A stretch of DNA of 64,000 nucleotides. Origin: Rhynchospora pubera. Lineage: Eukaryota > Streptophyta > Magnoliopsida > Poales > Cyperaceae. The notes beneath the pieces were generated by a model, which saw nothing but the letters and a program-made list of their open reading frames with translations, did no database searches and had not been told where the DNA came from. Below, in pieces: positions 21,665 through 33,700 of the stretch. The stretch is taken from contig CM051462.1 in NCBI GenBank assembly GCA_028095005.1, positions 239,066,973-239,130,972 of the forward strand, written 5' to 3'. Every line of letters begins with the position of its first letter. Position 1 is the first letter of the stretch. Made by a program: the position numbers and the translations under genes.

Positions 21665-24449
21665 GATATTGCGACATGGATTGCTTTGCGTGTCGAGGTT
21701 TACGTATTAATTAATTGCAATCCCTAGACCCTAGTAGATATCCAATTTCTTTGATGACATAAAAGTAATGTTCAACATATTTGGGCTAAATTTGGGCTAA
21801 ATTTGGGCCCACTGTGGTCAACAAAATGTTTTTTTAGAAAAGCTTGGGAGCGGCTACCAAGTACCAAGTAGTTGTCAACAAAATGTTAAATGTTAATGAA
21901 AACCTGGACTCCTTGTCCTTGGGGATTGATGCCAGATCAACACTTCTTAACGTAATTGATTTCCTTTAGGTGAACTTTTGGACCTTAGATGTTAGCAAAT
22001 AATGGTCTGGCCTCTGGCGTGGTTTTACTCCAAAAAATAATTTAGCGTTTTTGGATAGTTTGTTGTCTAATTAGAGTTAGATAACTAATTACACGCTGAT
22101 TTTAAGTTTTTTATTTGCAGCAAAACAAGATCGAAATTCTATACTTGTTGTGTGCCTGTTGTGTTCATAGATCGTATTTTAGTTGTAGTGTTCATAGATC
22201 ATATTTTAGTGATTTCCTTTTTGTTGGTTGGATTTGAAAACTTTTTATTTATTATATTATGGTCAAGATTTTTTAAAAAAGTACAAATTTCAATGGAGAA
22301 TGAAAAAACGGAAGTATGCGAGATTGATTAGCATCAGTTTTAAAAAGCTTAAATCAGATCCAGCTAGCTTAATTAATTTTTGTGTATCGTAATTCCGTTA
22401 AGCTCAGACACATCTAGCGGATTCCCTTTCATCGCATAATTAGGCAGGTCTGGTAAAAGGGGCATAATAAATTAAACTTTCAAGAGCAAAATGTTGATAA
22501 TATTATTGCGTTATTAGCACGACGCTCTAACCAACTGAGCTAATACTAATAGGCCACTACGTGTTCTATTCAATACCTTTGTTTCCCTAAATATCCCACG
22601 AATTCATAAAACTAGCGGGGTCTCGCGTGTTGCGCGATCTATCTTTTTTATTACAATCTTTGTTAAAAGTAATGCCATGGAGCATTTAAAGAAAAAATAT
22701 ATTGGGTTTAGTCTGTCCATGGTATTATTTTTAATATGGAGCATTGAATAATAGTAAATTATCAGTACTAATTACACATCTAAATGTCTAAAATGTGCGA
22801 ATTATACTTTTTTTTTGAAACAATAAAAGAATGGGTCATATACATAAAAATGTCCTTTTATCCACCAACAGCTTAAAAAATGGTTAATTTAACCGTACAT
22901 TCTAAAGCGAGTATTCTATAATGAACTTACTTTGAGTATTTTCATGTTGAAAATTCAATGAATCACATTAGATTGGGCCTCTTTATATGTGAGGTTAGCT
23001 ACTGCTATGTCCCAAATTTTATCCTTGCTGCCATCATCTTCTTCTTTGCCCAGAAAAAAAAAATTTACTCACCTAGCAAGCATACTAAGCTAGGCCAGAA
23101 CATAACAAAATGTTAATCAGACATGAACATGTTACTATAATTGTATCCAGATGTATCATTATAAGCTGAAATTATGAATAATAAAAGACTGAGCAAGGGT
23201 ATAGTAGATGGAACATAAAATAACACCAAATTTATAATGGCCTAATTTCGACCGCAAAAATCTAAAGCAATTTGATATCTCCACCAAGCCCGGAAAGAAA
23301 AAAAAATCACCACTTAAATTTAAACCTAAGCAAAAATCTAAATAAATTTAAATTGGTGACAGTTGGCTTACAAAATAACCAATAAAAGCTCCCTCTGTAC
23401 ACATTCCTCGTTGAGCAGCAAAAGGAAAAAAAAAATACATAAAGACAAATATCAATGTGCTCAGATTTCCACTAATAGTTGTTGAACAGGGGAAAAAAAA
23501 ACCATGGAGAGAACCTATGAAAATAAAACTAACTAACTATTTGTATTCAAACTTTAATGTCGTTGTCTATAGTTACATCACTGGCATGTTCATCAGTATC
23601 AAAAGCAATACTAAAAGAATTACTTGGATTTTCTACCCTTCTGCCACTTCAGTGAATCTCTCTTGTGCTCAGCCTATAAGGTGAATTAATAAACATATAA
23701 TTAATTTTCCAGCATATATTGAAAAGAATGGAAGAAGCACAATTCCAATTCAGATTATAATGCAAAAAGTGTCAGGCACCAGTTTGGTACCAAATCCATC
23801 TTCAATACTGGTACAATAAAGACATTTTATCTCATTTCTAAACATGAAAGGATTGTACACATCCATGGTAAGTATAGAGTTAATGTGAAGATAATTAGAA
23901 AGCGATCAACAATTAAAAAAGTGTCTTTCTTTACTATCCTATTTGTAAACATGAGAGAATTGTGCACATTGGTGAAAGATAATTATAGTTCTAATATCAC
24001 GATGCAAATCAAAAAGGCTGAAAAATGGAACAAAACTAACATATGCGATAAAATTTGAGAAATAAAATAATAATAAAATGAAATAAAAAAAAAGTTGAAT
24101 GATTGTGTCGATAATGATAAAAACAAAATGATTTTGAAGCTGAGGGAAAAAAGACATCTTAAAATATAAATATGATATGATGTATCATTTCTGTGAGGCT
24201 CGTTCACTCTTCATTGCAGTTTTTTACCTTTCTCTACTTGCTCCTTTTGATTCTCTTTTAATGCTGGCCACGATCCCAGTTGAAGATGTGATCAAATATT
24301 GACCACTTTACCCTTTGAATGAAAGCTAATTCTACACTGACATGTTAGCTTTGTCAATATCAGAATCCTTGCTAAAATAGTTTCCAATCAAATATCAGAA
24401 ACACGCGAAAAAAATAAGACACCTAAGCTAATATTGCCATAGCACCTGA
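21665..24449. other. Intergenic; tRNA relic only
   Basis: Apart from the tRNA-Ile half at 22508-22555 I see no gene. A GC-rich hairpin-like phrase (GCGGGGTCTCGCGTGTTGCGC) near 22616-22637 resembles sequence near some plant Helitron ends, but no 5'-TC or 3' hairpin-CTRR end was found. Confidence 0.4.
22508..22555 (-). pseudogene. 5' half of tRNA-Ile(AAU)
   Basis: The minus strand reads GGCC, a short insertion, then TATTAGCTCAGTTGGTTAGAG and CGTCGTGCTAATAACGC. This is the D arm and the complete anticodon arm (anticodon AAT) of plant nuclear tRNA-Ile. An extra TATTAG-like duplication lies between the 5' acceptor strand and the D arm. The variable loop, T arm and 3' acceptor strand are missing. 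It cannot fold into a tRNA. It may be a tRNA-fragment insertion or the head of a tRNA-derived SINE. Confidence 0.8.
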
Positions 24450-24462
24450 CCAATCTTGCATT

Positions 24463-25288
24463 TTTTTTTTATGAACAGATACCCAAGAAGGGTATTCTGC
24501 ATTTCATTCCACAAAATGCGACTTACAAAACAAAAGTTCAAGTCATCAGAAGATGACTAAACAGAGCTCCGTAAAGGAGACTTCTACTCACTCCAAAAAG
24601 GAGAGTACGGAGAATTAAAGAACACAAGCTAATACAAGTTATCAAAACAACTACTTTCACCAAGCACAGGAGCCAGAACAAAAACAACTGAAACTAAACT
24701 TAAGCGTTGTTGAGTCCAGTGCCAGTGCCAGCGCCAGCTCCAACCCTTGCTTGGTGAAATCCTAGCTCCATCCCTGTTTGGGTACCTGTCCAAAACATAT
24801 AAAGACTAAAAACTGAGGCACAAATAGAAAAAAACAGTAGAGCCATTAGTAGCAGTAAAAATTCGAGAGTTCCTCTCCTTCCAAAACACCCAAATAAAAG
24901 CTGCAAAAAAAGTTAACCCAGCAGTTCTATTTAAACTAGGAAGGGAAAGAAAAGTATTCCAAATTTCTGCCAGTGACTGCTCAGTAATAGAAACCCCCCA
25001 ACAATTATATAAATTAAACAGGTACCAAAAAGGTTGAATGAAAGAGCAATTAACAAACAGATGATCTATAGATTCAGTGTCATCACAAAAGACACAAGTA
25101 AGATCCCCTCCAAATCCTTTAATTGCCAGAATATCCCTTGTAAGAATTTTCTTCTTAAGAGCTAGCCAACAAAAAAGTTTAACCTTCAAAGGGATTTTTA
25201 ACTTCCAGAGAGCTTTAAAAGATAAATCATAAATACCCCCGAAAATGATGAAATTATACAGATATTTAACTGAGAAACCACCACTATC
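24463..25288 (-). mobile_element. 5'-truncated LINE with 13-bp TSD
   Basis: The minus strand encodes the C-terminal zinc-binding region that follows reverse transcriptase in plant LINEs (zf-RVT). Visible are LWKLKIPLKVKLFCWLALKK, ILTRDILA, CVFCDDTESIDHLFVNCSF (the C-x2-C...H-x4-C pattern) and FFAAFIWVFWKERNSRIF. The element ends in a poly(A) tail (T run on the plus strand at 24461-24470). CCAATCTTGCATT flanks it at 24450-24462 and 25289-25301. RT and endonuclease are absent, as is usual for 5' truncation. The first residues of the longest open frame (MQ) come from the target site and are not part of the element. Confidence 0.9.
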
Positions 25289-25301
25289 CCAATCTTGCAT
25301 T

Positions 25302-28035
25302 AATTCTCCACGCTCATTGAGTTATTCATGTTATTCAATATATCATCTATTTATAATACTGAAAGACAAAATTATTAGAAGCAAATAATACTGCAACATT
25401 GGGCATCGTACTTCGGTTGTTGAACTATTTATTACTGTACTTTGGTTGGGAAACTTATTTATATAAAATAAGCCTTCAAATATGATCCGGCAGAACAAAA
25501 CTTACAGTCATAAACAGAATTTCAATCAGATAGGTATATACCTGAACACAATGCTCCATGATCGATCTGCTACAAAAGAAAACAAAAATAAAATCAATTG
25601 ACATCAAATCACACAGAGAGCCGAGAGGAGCCAGAAAAAAGTGAACATCGTCACACTATAGAGCATCATCTAATCAGACACCTGTAGAACAAAAACACAA
25701 AATAGAAAATAAAACTGGCTTGAATAAAATGCAGACAGAGAGGAGGAGAAGCACAGGGAGGTACAGAACCATTGGTGATTTGATGACAGCATCTCGGCAG
25801 CGATCCCTCAGCTCCTGTGGAAGAACCCTGCAATGGAAAAAGAGAAAAAAAAACCCATCAGAAGATCAATAAATGGAAGACCTAAAAGAAGAGGAGGAAT
25901 CAACAAAAGGAAAAAAAAAGCAAGGAACACTGCAATTTCATCTTTTTTTGTTAGGATTCAAAAATCAGAAGGGGAAAAAACAATGAAAAGAATTGAAAAC
26001 AAATTTTTGAAATAGAAAGTTAAAAGTAAAAAGGGGAGAGAGTGGACAATAAAATAAGTGAGAGATGCGCATGGTTTTGTTGGTTTGCTATGGTGGTCGC
26101 AAGAGGTCCTTCATACATGTTCGTTTAATGCATCCTCTAGAGGAGATATGCGGTTACATGGAGACCATAGCTAAGCACCTGTTATCCGATTTTGTAATGA
26201 CGTTGAATTATTTTAGATTCACCCGTTATTTTCATCATGATAAAGAATGATGAAATTAAAACAAAATTATTATTTTGGCTCTCTAGATTCCTTTAAAAAC
26301 TAATAAAAATGTGCACCAACAATAAAAAAAAGAAATATATATCCCAGGTAGCAAACCTAGAAAGCAAAATCACAACATCAACCCCCAAACTTGAATCACC
26401 AAATCTGCAGAGAGTGGAACCAAAACCAACCTGGTAAGATGAAAACAAACTGTAAATCTCATATGAAATCAATGGAAATTAAAAACATAAAATACTATTA
26501 ACCAAGTGCACCATCACATTCTAATTTAAGATCCAGGTGACAGTCAATTCTAGATTAAGCAGTAACTAATATACTTGAGTTAGGTGATGTAATTAAGTTG
26601 TGTAATCAAGATTTGTGTAGCTGGTGTGTCTGTTATAATAGGGGTACACACCTCTCTATCAGATTACAATTGATTGACAAAGAAATCGTTCAGTAACCCA
26701 CATGTTTCCACAAAACCGGAAATAATAGAAAACATAAAAGCCCTAACATCAATTTCCTTCTAACCCAAAAAGCAACCTATTTTCTGTTTACCTAGACCAA
26801 GTGGCCAGTACCAAGCATAAAGCAATCCAATCCAAGGTAGTACATTAAGTTTTGTACCAATCAATTCATACCTAATTTGAGTTAACTTAATCATATATAG
26901 AAAACTATTTAAAACTTCTCAGAATGAAATAAAAAGTTCAATAATTGACTAAACTGTCTAGTAACTTACCAGACTATGATTCTGCTATTGCTCCAGAAAT
27001 TGACTGAACTGTCTAGTAACTTACTTAAATAAAAAGTTCAATAATTGACTGTTAATTCTAGGTTTGAAATGCAAACAGATTCATGATTTATACATAAAAA
27101 AAACTCAAATTTAACATTCATGAAAGAAAAATACAAAAATACCAAGTGTAGTATGTGGACGAATGAGCTTACAAATAAAATCTTTTTGTGCCGAAAATGC
27201 AAGCTTGTAAAATCTTCATTCAGTTGGCTATAAGCATTAATACCTGCAACATAAATCATAAACAAAGTTATGAAAGAAGGTAGATGCTGCATAGTTTCAT
27301 AGAAAGATTGATAATCGTCATTAAATTAACTTACCTAAAATTATCATCCGATAATACACCAAACTTTAGTAAGTGGGAGGACTAAGTTGATCAGCCTCAA
27401 ATTGAAAGAAAATTGGAACCGCATCCAAAGAAAAATTCTTTAAAAAATTAGAGATAAAGAAAAATCAGTATGAAAAAAACGACAAAATGAGTATAAAAGA
27501 AGGGCAACTCCTTTGAAGCAACGGTCAGATTAGAGCAGGCTGCATAAAACAAACAAAAAAAAAAGAGAGAAAGGAAGCAAATATCAGCGAAACTCACTGT
27601 CAATCATGGTTGTATGAAGCCAATATATTAAGACCCTGAAGCCTATATATGTCCACCTCTTTGCTCTCTATTTACTCATCACTTGACCATTCAACCCTCA
27701 AATCGTGTTGAGGAATAGCAACTCAAATCAGCTTAGCCTTATTACAACATATATCCTCTATTAATCAAACAAAAACTTGAAGCACCCTTCTGCTCAATGA
27801 AGTGGACAAACACCGGATAGGCCAACAACACAAAGGAAAGGATCACAATACAAAACTTGAAGCACCGAGAGCACACCAGATGGATGTCTGTGTGTCGTTC
27901 TGTGCTTTGTGGTTGTTTTCTACCTTTTTTACACCGCGCGGAACACCGAAGCTCCGCTGAGAAGGAGACAGTCAAAGCGGCGCAAAGACCAGGACCATTC
28001 CTTCGAAGGAGCTCCGTACGGTAGCCACATGGCCG
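25302..28035. other. Intergenic, with exon-like scraps on the minus strand
   Basis: No gene could be assembled. Minus-strand pieces with splice-like borders: 27173-27243 (preceded by TTGCAG, followed by GTAAGC; reads INAYSQLNEDFTSLHFRHKK) and a stretch just left of 25828 (after TTGCAG; reads VLPQELRDRCRDAVIKSPM). The sequence around 27700-28030 is richer in GC and looks like a 5' leader. These could be parts of one split gene or a relic; I do not recognise the protein. Confidence 0.25.
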
Positions 28036-28047
28036 AACCCTTTTGCC

Positions 28048-28166
28048 ATCAGACGGCTGAGATTGATAGAAAGAGATGGACGGTCGAAACTCTCCGGAAG
28101 AAGAGATCGATCGGAGGAGGAGACGTGAATCAGACGGCTGAGATTGATAGAAAGAGATGGACGGTC
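28048..28166. repeat. 38-bp direct repeat pair
   Basis: ATCAGACGGCTGAGATTGAT plus the following 18 bases (to GGACGGTC) occurs at 28048-28085 and 28129-28166 without change, 43 bp apart. It lies in a GC-richer patch; a 99-codon frame through it is probably incidental. Confidence 0.9.
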
Positions 28167-28575
28167 CACATCCAGTTAGTGTTCGCCAACGGTGCTTATG
28201 AACAGTAACGGATCCGGATCTATTTACTCCGGATTAATATATGTTTCGATTCGATGTTAATTCTACTTTTTCATAACATCAGTTCAAACATTGATCTTAT
28301 ACGAAACATCTTTATAATTTTATATTTTTTAATTCATAAATTTTATTACTTCAGGTGTTGTAGTTACCAACTAAATTAGTTTTTAATTGATTTATTCTAA
28401 ATGCATTCCGACACAAAAATGAAATTTGAAACAAACCTAAATTCTTTGGTTTGTTTTTCCTTTCCTGTTATCATTTTGATAAGTAGAAAATAGGAATAAA
28501 TGTATTCTGGACAATAAAGTAATATTGAATTCTCGTCTTATTCACTACACAACGCCCTCTTAATTAGTTAGTAAG

Positions 28576-28733
28576 GGGTCGTTTGGATGGGTTGGGAATT
28601 GGGGGAATAGCCTATTCTTAGGCATAAATTTATTGAGAAGTGTGTAACTTTGTGAAGAATTTGGATTGTTTATAATAAATTTATGGCTAGGAATTGGAAA
28701 TTCCCCCAATTCCCAACCCATCCAAACAACCCC
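28576..28733. mobile_element. Tourist-like MITE T, copy 5
   Basis: Ends GGGGTCGTTTGGATGGG and CCCATCCAAACAACCCC with TAA at 28573-28575 and 28734-28736. The inverted repeats extend about 30 bp inward (TTGGGAATTGGGGGAAT against ATTCCCCCAATTCCCAA). Core 'gaagtgtgtaactttgtgaag' is shared with copies 2-4. Confidence 0.9.
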
Positions 28734-29032
28734 TAATATATTTATCTTGATACTGGATAAATACAGAAACTTTTATGTTATATATATTGTGTTGATAAAT
28801 TTCATCAATCGCTAGTTTGTTAGAAACTCGCCGAATAGCAAAGAAGAAACACAGAAGTTGTTAGTAAATTAAACATTGAACAATTTCTCTTGTTATTGAA
28901 AAAGTTGTAAATTACATTCTTCATATAATATTAGTTTCAAAATTAACTCCAAGATTTGGCTCAGTGATAATAATGCCTCCCTTATTGGCTTCTTTCCAAT
29001 CATCTCCTACGGTCATCTTCTAAAACAAAACC

Positions 29033-29525
29033 ATGGAGAGATTATGGAAATTATCCAAAGATAGTCAGGGATTAGACTCAATTGACAATTTGACCTACCA
29101 AGTCAAATTCAACAAATTTTTGGTTAGCACTCACGAGACTTCCTCCTCTCTAGCTCAAAGTCTCAAACCAAGGAACAAGAGGTCCCCTTGTCTCTCACTG
29201 TTGCGCTCCAGCCAACTTCGCTGAGGCAATGAACATTCACTCTGATGAGTTACCCATATGCTTTCTTTGCAATTACACTGGGCATACGTCTCTTTGTTGC
29301 CTTTCTCATAAAACCGTCACCCCCATCAACTCAGCGACCCTCCCAAAGCACTTCATCTTCCTCCTCCAAAAATTCCCCAATCTTCTTCCAAAGAGACGGT
29401 CAATTTTCCAAACCTTAACCCTAGATTGTTCCCCGTTCAAGCCATGGCCCATCAATAATAAATACCACTACAATAGGAAGAAGAAAATCAAACTCTCAAA
29501 GCAGAGATTCAGCATAGTATCGTGA
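29033..29525 (+). pseudogene. Zinc-knuckle (CCHC) protein remnant, retroelement-like
   Basis: Two adjacent open frames are seen: 29033-29224 (63 codons from ATGGAGAG) and 29229-29525 (98 codons). The second carries ICFLCNYTGHTSLCC, a C-x2-C-x4-H-x4-C zinc knuckle as found in Gag-like proteins of plant LINEs and copia elements and in host retro-derived proteins. The two frames differ by a shift near 29225, so this looks like one broken coding sequence. No RT is nearby. A solo LTR is inserted 90 bp downstream. The family cannot be fixed from one knuckle. Confidence 0.5.
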
Positions 29526-29614
29526 TTCAAGTCGATGCTAGGGTTTCACTTGTCGATGTCATGATGAAAATACGCCACCGTCTTTCTCCTTCTCAACCTC
29601 AAGTCATTGAGATG

Positions 29615-30508
29615 TGTTAGGAAATGTTTAATTTTAATTTTGTAACTAATTACACTTAATTAATCCAATTAAAACACAAGTAAATCGGATTTAGTGCTTA
29701 AATTCAATCCAACACAAGAGATAGGTGAGAAATTTGTACCTGTCTTGATATTGTAATCAAGAGTCTCGATCCTACGGCTTGGAAATCGATGGGGTGCTCT
29801 CCAAACTCCTCCAATTCGAAACACCTCAAGTCCACTAAAGTATTAACCAAGTTATTCTCGAATCGTGCTAGCGATGAGAATAACAAGTCTAATCCCAAAG
29901 CTTTTCCTTTCTTCAATCAATTCACCAATTAATTTGTGGAAGTGAGAGCTCAACACATGAGCAATTGTGTGGAGAGATGAGAGAGAGAGGGGCGGCGCAT
30001 AAGAGGGGAGAGTGGCAGCTAGGGAAGGGAGAAAGAACAACCATCCAAGGAGCCTCCATAAAGGTCCTTATATAGGCTCCAAACCCTAGCACAAAGTTCA
30101 CACAAATTACATGGTGTGCCATCCCACCTACCACCTCTATAGGCCGGCCTCATTATGGGCCTAGATGGGCCACTAGTTCATCTCATCTAGACCTCAATTC
30201 TATTAATTAAAGACCTATTCAATTGCTACTTAATTGGACTTTTCATTTACTATTAAATAAGAGCCCAATCAACTTAATTAAATTAAGTGTGTTGTTTATA
30301 AATAATTATTAACTTAATAATAATTATTTAGAGATTAGACAATGCATTAATTTATTTCAATATGATCCATTTGATTTAATTAATTATAACGGTCCACAAC
30401 GGTATATAATTAATTAGAACTTAGAAGCTGATTAAATTTTGTTAAAACCCTGGTTTGTGTTGATTTTCAATGTCTTGGATTACCATGAAATAGTTTTGAT
30501 ATTTAACA
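29615..30508 (-). mobile_element. Solo LTR 3 (894 bp), tentative boundaries
   Basis: The block begins TGTTAGG and ends TTTAACA (TGTTA/TAACA inverted ends), flanked by GAGATG (29609-29614) and GAAATG (30509-30514), a near-perfect duplication. Read on the minus strand it has a TATA box (CCTATATAAGG near 30070-30080), a pyrimidine-rich leader and an AT-rich U3. No internal domain adjoins it. A diverged relative lies at 14040-14215. Several short open frames inside are not recognisable. Confidence 0.6.
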
Positions 30509-30570
30509 GAAATGAGAACGAAACCGGACCTAGCTACATGTCAAATTAGGATCCTTAATTGGGGTAGGGA

Positions 30571-30758
30571 AAATTCAGATCCGCTGCCGCGCGACACAGC
30601 GTGTCGCGCGGTACGCTGGCCGTCTGATTAAGATCCAATGGACAAGGGAGCCCCGTGCATGTAACCTAGATTGATAGGCCCGTAAAAAATGAACCGTCCG
30701 ATCAAGATCAGACGGCTCGTAGTGCGCTACACGCTGTGTCGCGCAACAGCAGAGTCGG
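30571..30758. mobile_element. Hairpin-rich MITE with 13-bp flanking repeat
   Basis: Flanked by ATTGGGGTAGGGA at 30558-30570 and 30759-30771. Near each end is a GCGCGACACAGCGTG-type block in inverted orientation, followed by an inverted GCCGTCTGAT block. The left block is itself a hairpin with 11-bp arms (CCGCGCGACAC / GTGTCGCGCGG). The 188-bp body has no coding capacity. The superfamily is uncertain; the TSD is longer than the 9-10 bp usual for MULEs. Confidence 0.75.
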
Positions 30759-30771
30759 ATTGGGGTAGGGA

Positions 30772-33700
30772 TAGTATCTACGTACTCTAAAATAATGAAA
30801 ATTGTATCAGCTTGAATCTTTGGATTGATGTTAGAGAAATAGGGGGGGGGGGAATGGGCGGCGCTACAAATTAAGCTCAAACTAATGATAGAAATTTAAT
30901 TTGTCATGAATTAATATAAGAAAAAACTTTCAAACTCACCCATTTAATTAAGCTCTGAGAGGAGAAACACAGCGTCTTCGACTGTTCGGCTTAATGAATC
31001 CCCTTTTTGGTAGTGAAATTTCTGTATTTCAGGAATTGGGTCATACAGATACAGGGACCAAGACGTACAAAACTACAAATATATACCTATGATTTGAGAC
31101 GATCTGGTACCTCAAGACAGAATTGGGTACAAGGACTGGATAATTGCCGAGTTCTTATACTGGAGAAGAGAAACATGTAGAGGACACAAGGAATTAAGAG
31201 GCAGAGTCAATGGGCTAATTCATGGACAAGAATAGTACAAAATCATAAATAGTATTTTGTTGCTATATTCTTATCTATCAAATACTACGGATATTTCAAA
31301 GGATTTATTTTATGTGGCTACGCGTGTGTGACTATAGCTCAGGATAATTTAAATTGAGTTTGATATCCATCGGATCGTATTATATATAGAACCTCCTCTA
31401 AATCACTAGCAAAAGATGTCCTCAATACGGACAAATAAAAAATAAAATATTGATATTATTTTTTATTATATATAAATTGTTACATGTAAGGCAATAAAGA
31501 TATGGTAAAATCAGTAATTTAGTCTTTCCTTTTAAATAAATAGTTAATTTGGTAGTAACTTAAATTTTTTAAGAAAAAAATCTAATCTTGATCAATGGTC
31601 CATAATTGATATAAAAATTATTTACAATATTTTATCTGACAAATTTAGGCATTTATATTCTTAAAAATGCTAGTGTTTAATATATATAGGACAAATACGT
31701 TCAATATGATAGTCATAATGTTTCAAATTTTAAATTATTGATCTGAACCATTCATGTGTTCTCATGATTGAAAATTCATGAGTAATAAATTTCATATTTA
31801 AAACAATAATCTCTATTTTTTTTCCCAGATTTTTCAAAAATCATTGCTATTTCGGGTCCATCACTCTTATACCATGCAATTTCTAAATATCGTTAGAATA
31901 TATCTCTACTATTTATAAATGCACACATACGAAGAGGTGTTACACGCTAGGTCTAGCGTGTAAATAGGGATTTCTACCGTTTGATCGGTTTGATCTGCGG
32001 TTGGATATTAATCTCTAGCCGAAGCAACACTATTGATTGATTTTTCATCTAATATAGAAATAAATTGAATAACACATCTATTTGTATCGCTGATAAATTA
32101 TAAACATATTTTTGTTGTCTACCATTATTTTGTTTCTTTATTTGCCCACATATGACGGCATCTTATGCTAGCAGTAAAAAAAAAACATAAATCTAGTTTT
32201 ATATGAGTTTTCACATGGAGAAACATTGAATGGAACACATCCGTATCCGTCTTATATATTAGGCACTACCGTCTCTTTATTTCTAGTGTTAAGTTATTTT
32301 TAAACAATGTGATGTAAATTTTCCTCAAATATTGCATGCCCCGGACAGTAGGCCATATTTTCTTAAAACAAAAGTTGTAAATTTCATTATTTTTATTATT
32401 TTACATAAATTTCAATTAAATAGAAAAGTAAAATAATAGATATATATCTTCATCATCATTTGAAAATTCTATATATTTATTTTTTTGTGTAACTGAAACA
32501 TTGCTTGCGTGTTCAGCATGATGCATGATAATTTTGGTGATCGCATCTGTGACGCACCAATGATGTTAAATTTCGGTGTTATTACATGCTAATCATAGAA
32601 AGATTCAATTTTGTGGCTGTAATTTAATGTATTAATAACATTGGATTGGTATAGACGTAAGGTACATATAATTCATGTTATTGCAGTTGTTCGCATCAAA
32701 TATTTTTTTTGTTTTATATAATATAATTCGTGTTATTCGGACCATTTGATTGTTGCATTTCTCATATAATTATTTTAAAATTGAAAATTTTTCAAACTAG
32801 AATTTTTATATAAATTTAAGATTATTCCATGGTGGACGGAAAATCCTAATCTTTCATCTCTATTCAAAATTAATTTTATATGAACGATCTCAATTTTAAG
32901 TTGGATATAAAATTTCTGTCCACATTCGAATTTGAGATAGAGCAGTACTACTGCATTTCGGCCGTTTGATGGAAATCAGAGGGATGGGACTAATCCCGCT
33001 GGGCTTTTTATTCCTTCCTCCGCCGAAGGGAGGGATGCGCCTCCAGTGGGGTCCTGAACTGGAGATTTGAGAAACCTCCTGGCTCCTGCTCCTCATTTAA
33101 TGGGTAAAATCTCCATCCATTCCACCTGACTTTTTGATACTTCGATGCTGATTGGAATTGTTATGATATACCATCAAAAATTGGAATGTGGTAGTAACTA
33201 GTAAGTTTCATTTGTGTAATATACAATTGTGAATTATTGTTTCAACTTGATTTCACAGAGGAGGGGTTAAGGTTAATTATGGGAAATTACTGCGCACCAA
33301 CCATATTTCTAACTCATGAAGTAAAGTGCGACGTGGGTATTAATCTTTGCATTATTCAATTGCCTAACTGTAGCAGAGTGTTGATCCTGTTCCATGAGGA
33401 TGCTGTTCCACCCATCTCCGATCGCCCCTCTCCATCGGCTCTTTGCGGGTGCATCTGCCGCTTCAGTCTTGCCTCCCTCGCCATCTTCCCAACAGGTGCA
33501 CAAATTACTCAAAACATTGTTTTTATTTACTATTATTAGCATGCCAATTGCCAATTGTATAAAACATGCATTCAAGTTCAATAAAGACTTTCTTTACACT
33601 CCTCTATTTTCCAATTAATTAATTTCACAAAATCAGTCGGTCTTGCAACTGGCTAATTGAATTTTGATAAATTATACCACACACCTGGACATTAATGAAA

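Noticed and set aside
22610..22645. Helitron end (GC-rich hairpin GCGGGGTCTCGCGTG)
   Set aside because: No 5' TC start or 3' hairpin with CTRR end could be placed.
26065..26250. 61-codon ORF MRMVLLVCYGGRKRSF
   Set aside because: No domain, no start context or neighbours supporting a gene.
25765..27243. Split protein-coding gene on the minus strand
   Set aside because: Only two exon-like scraps with splice-like borders; frames do not join and the product is not recognised.
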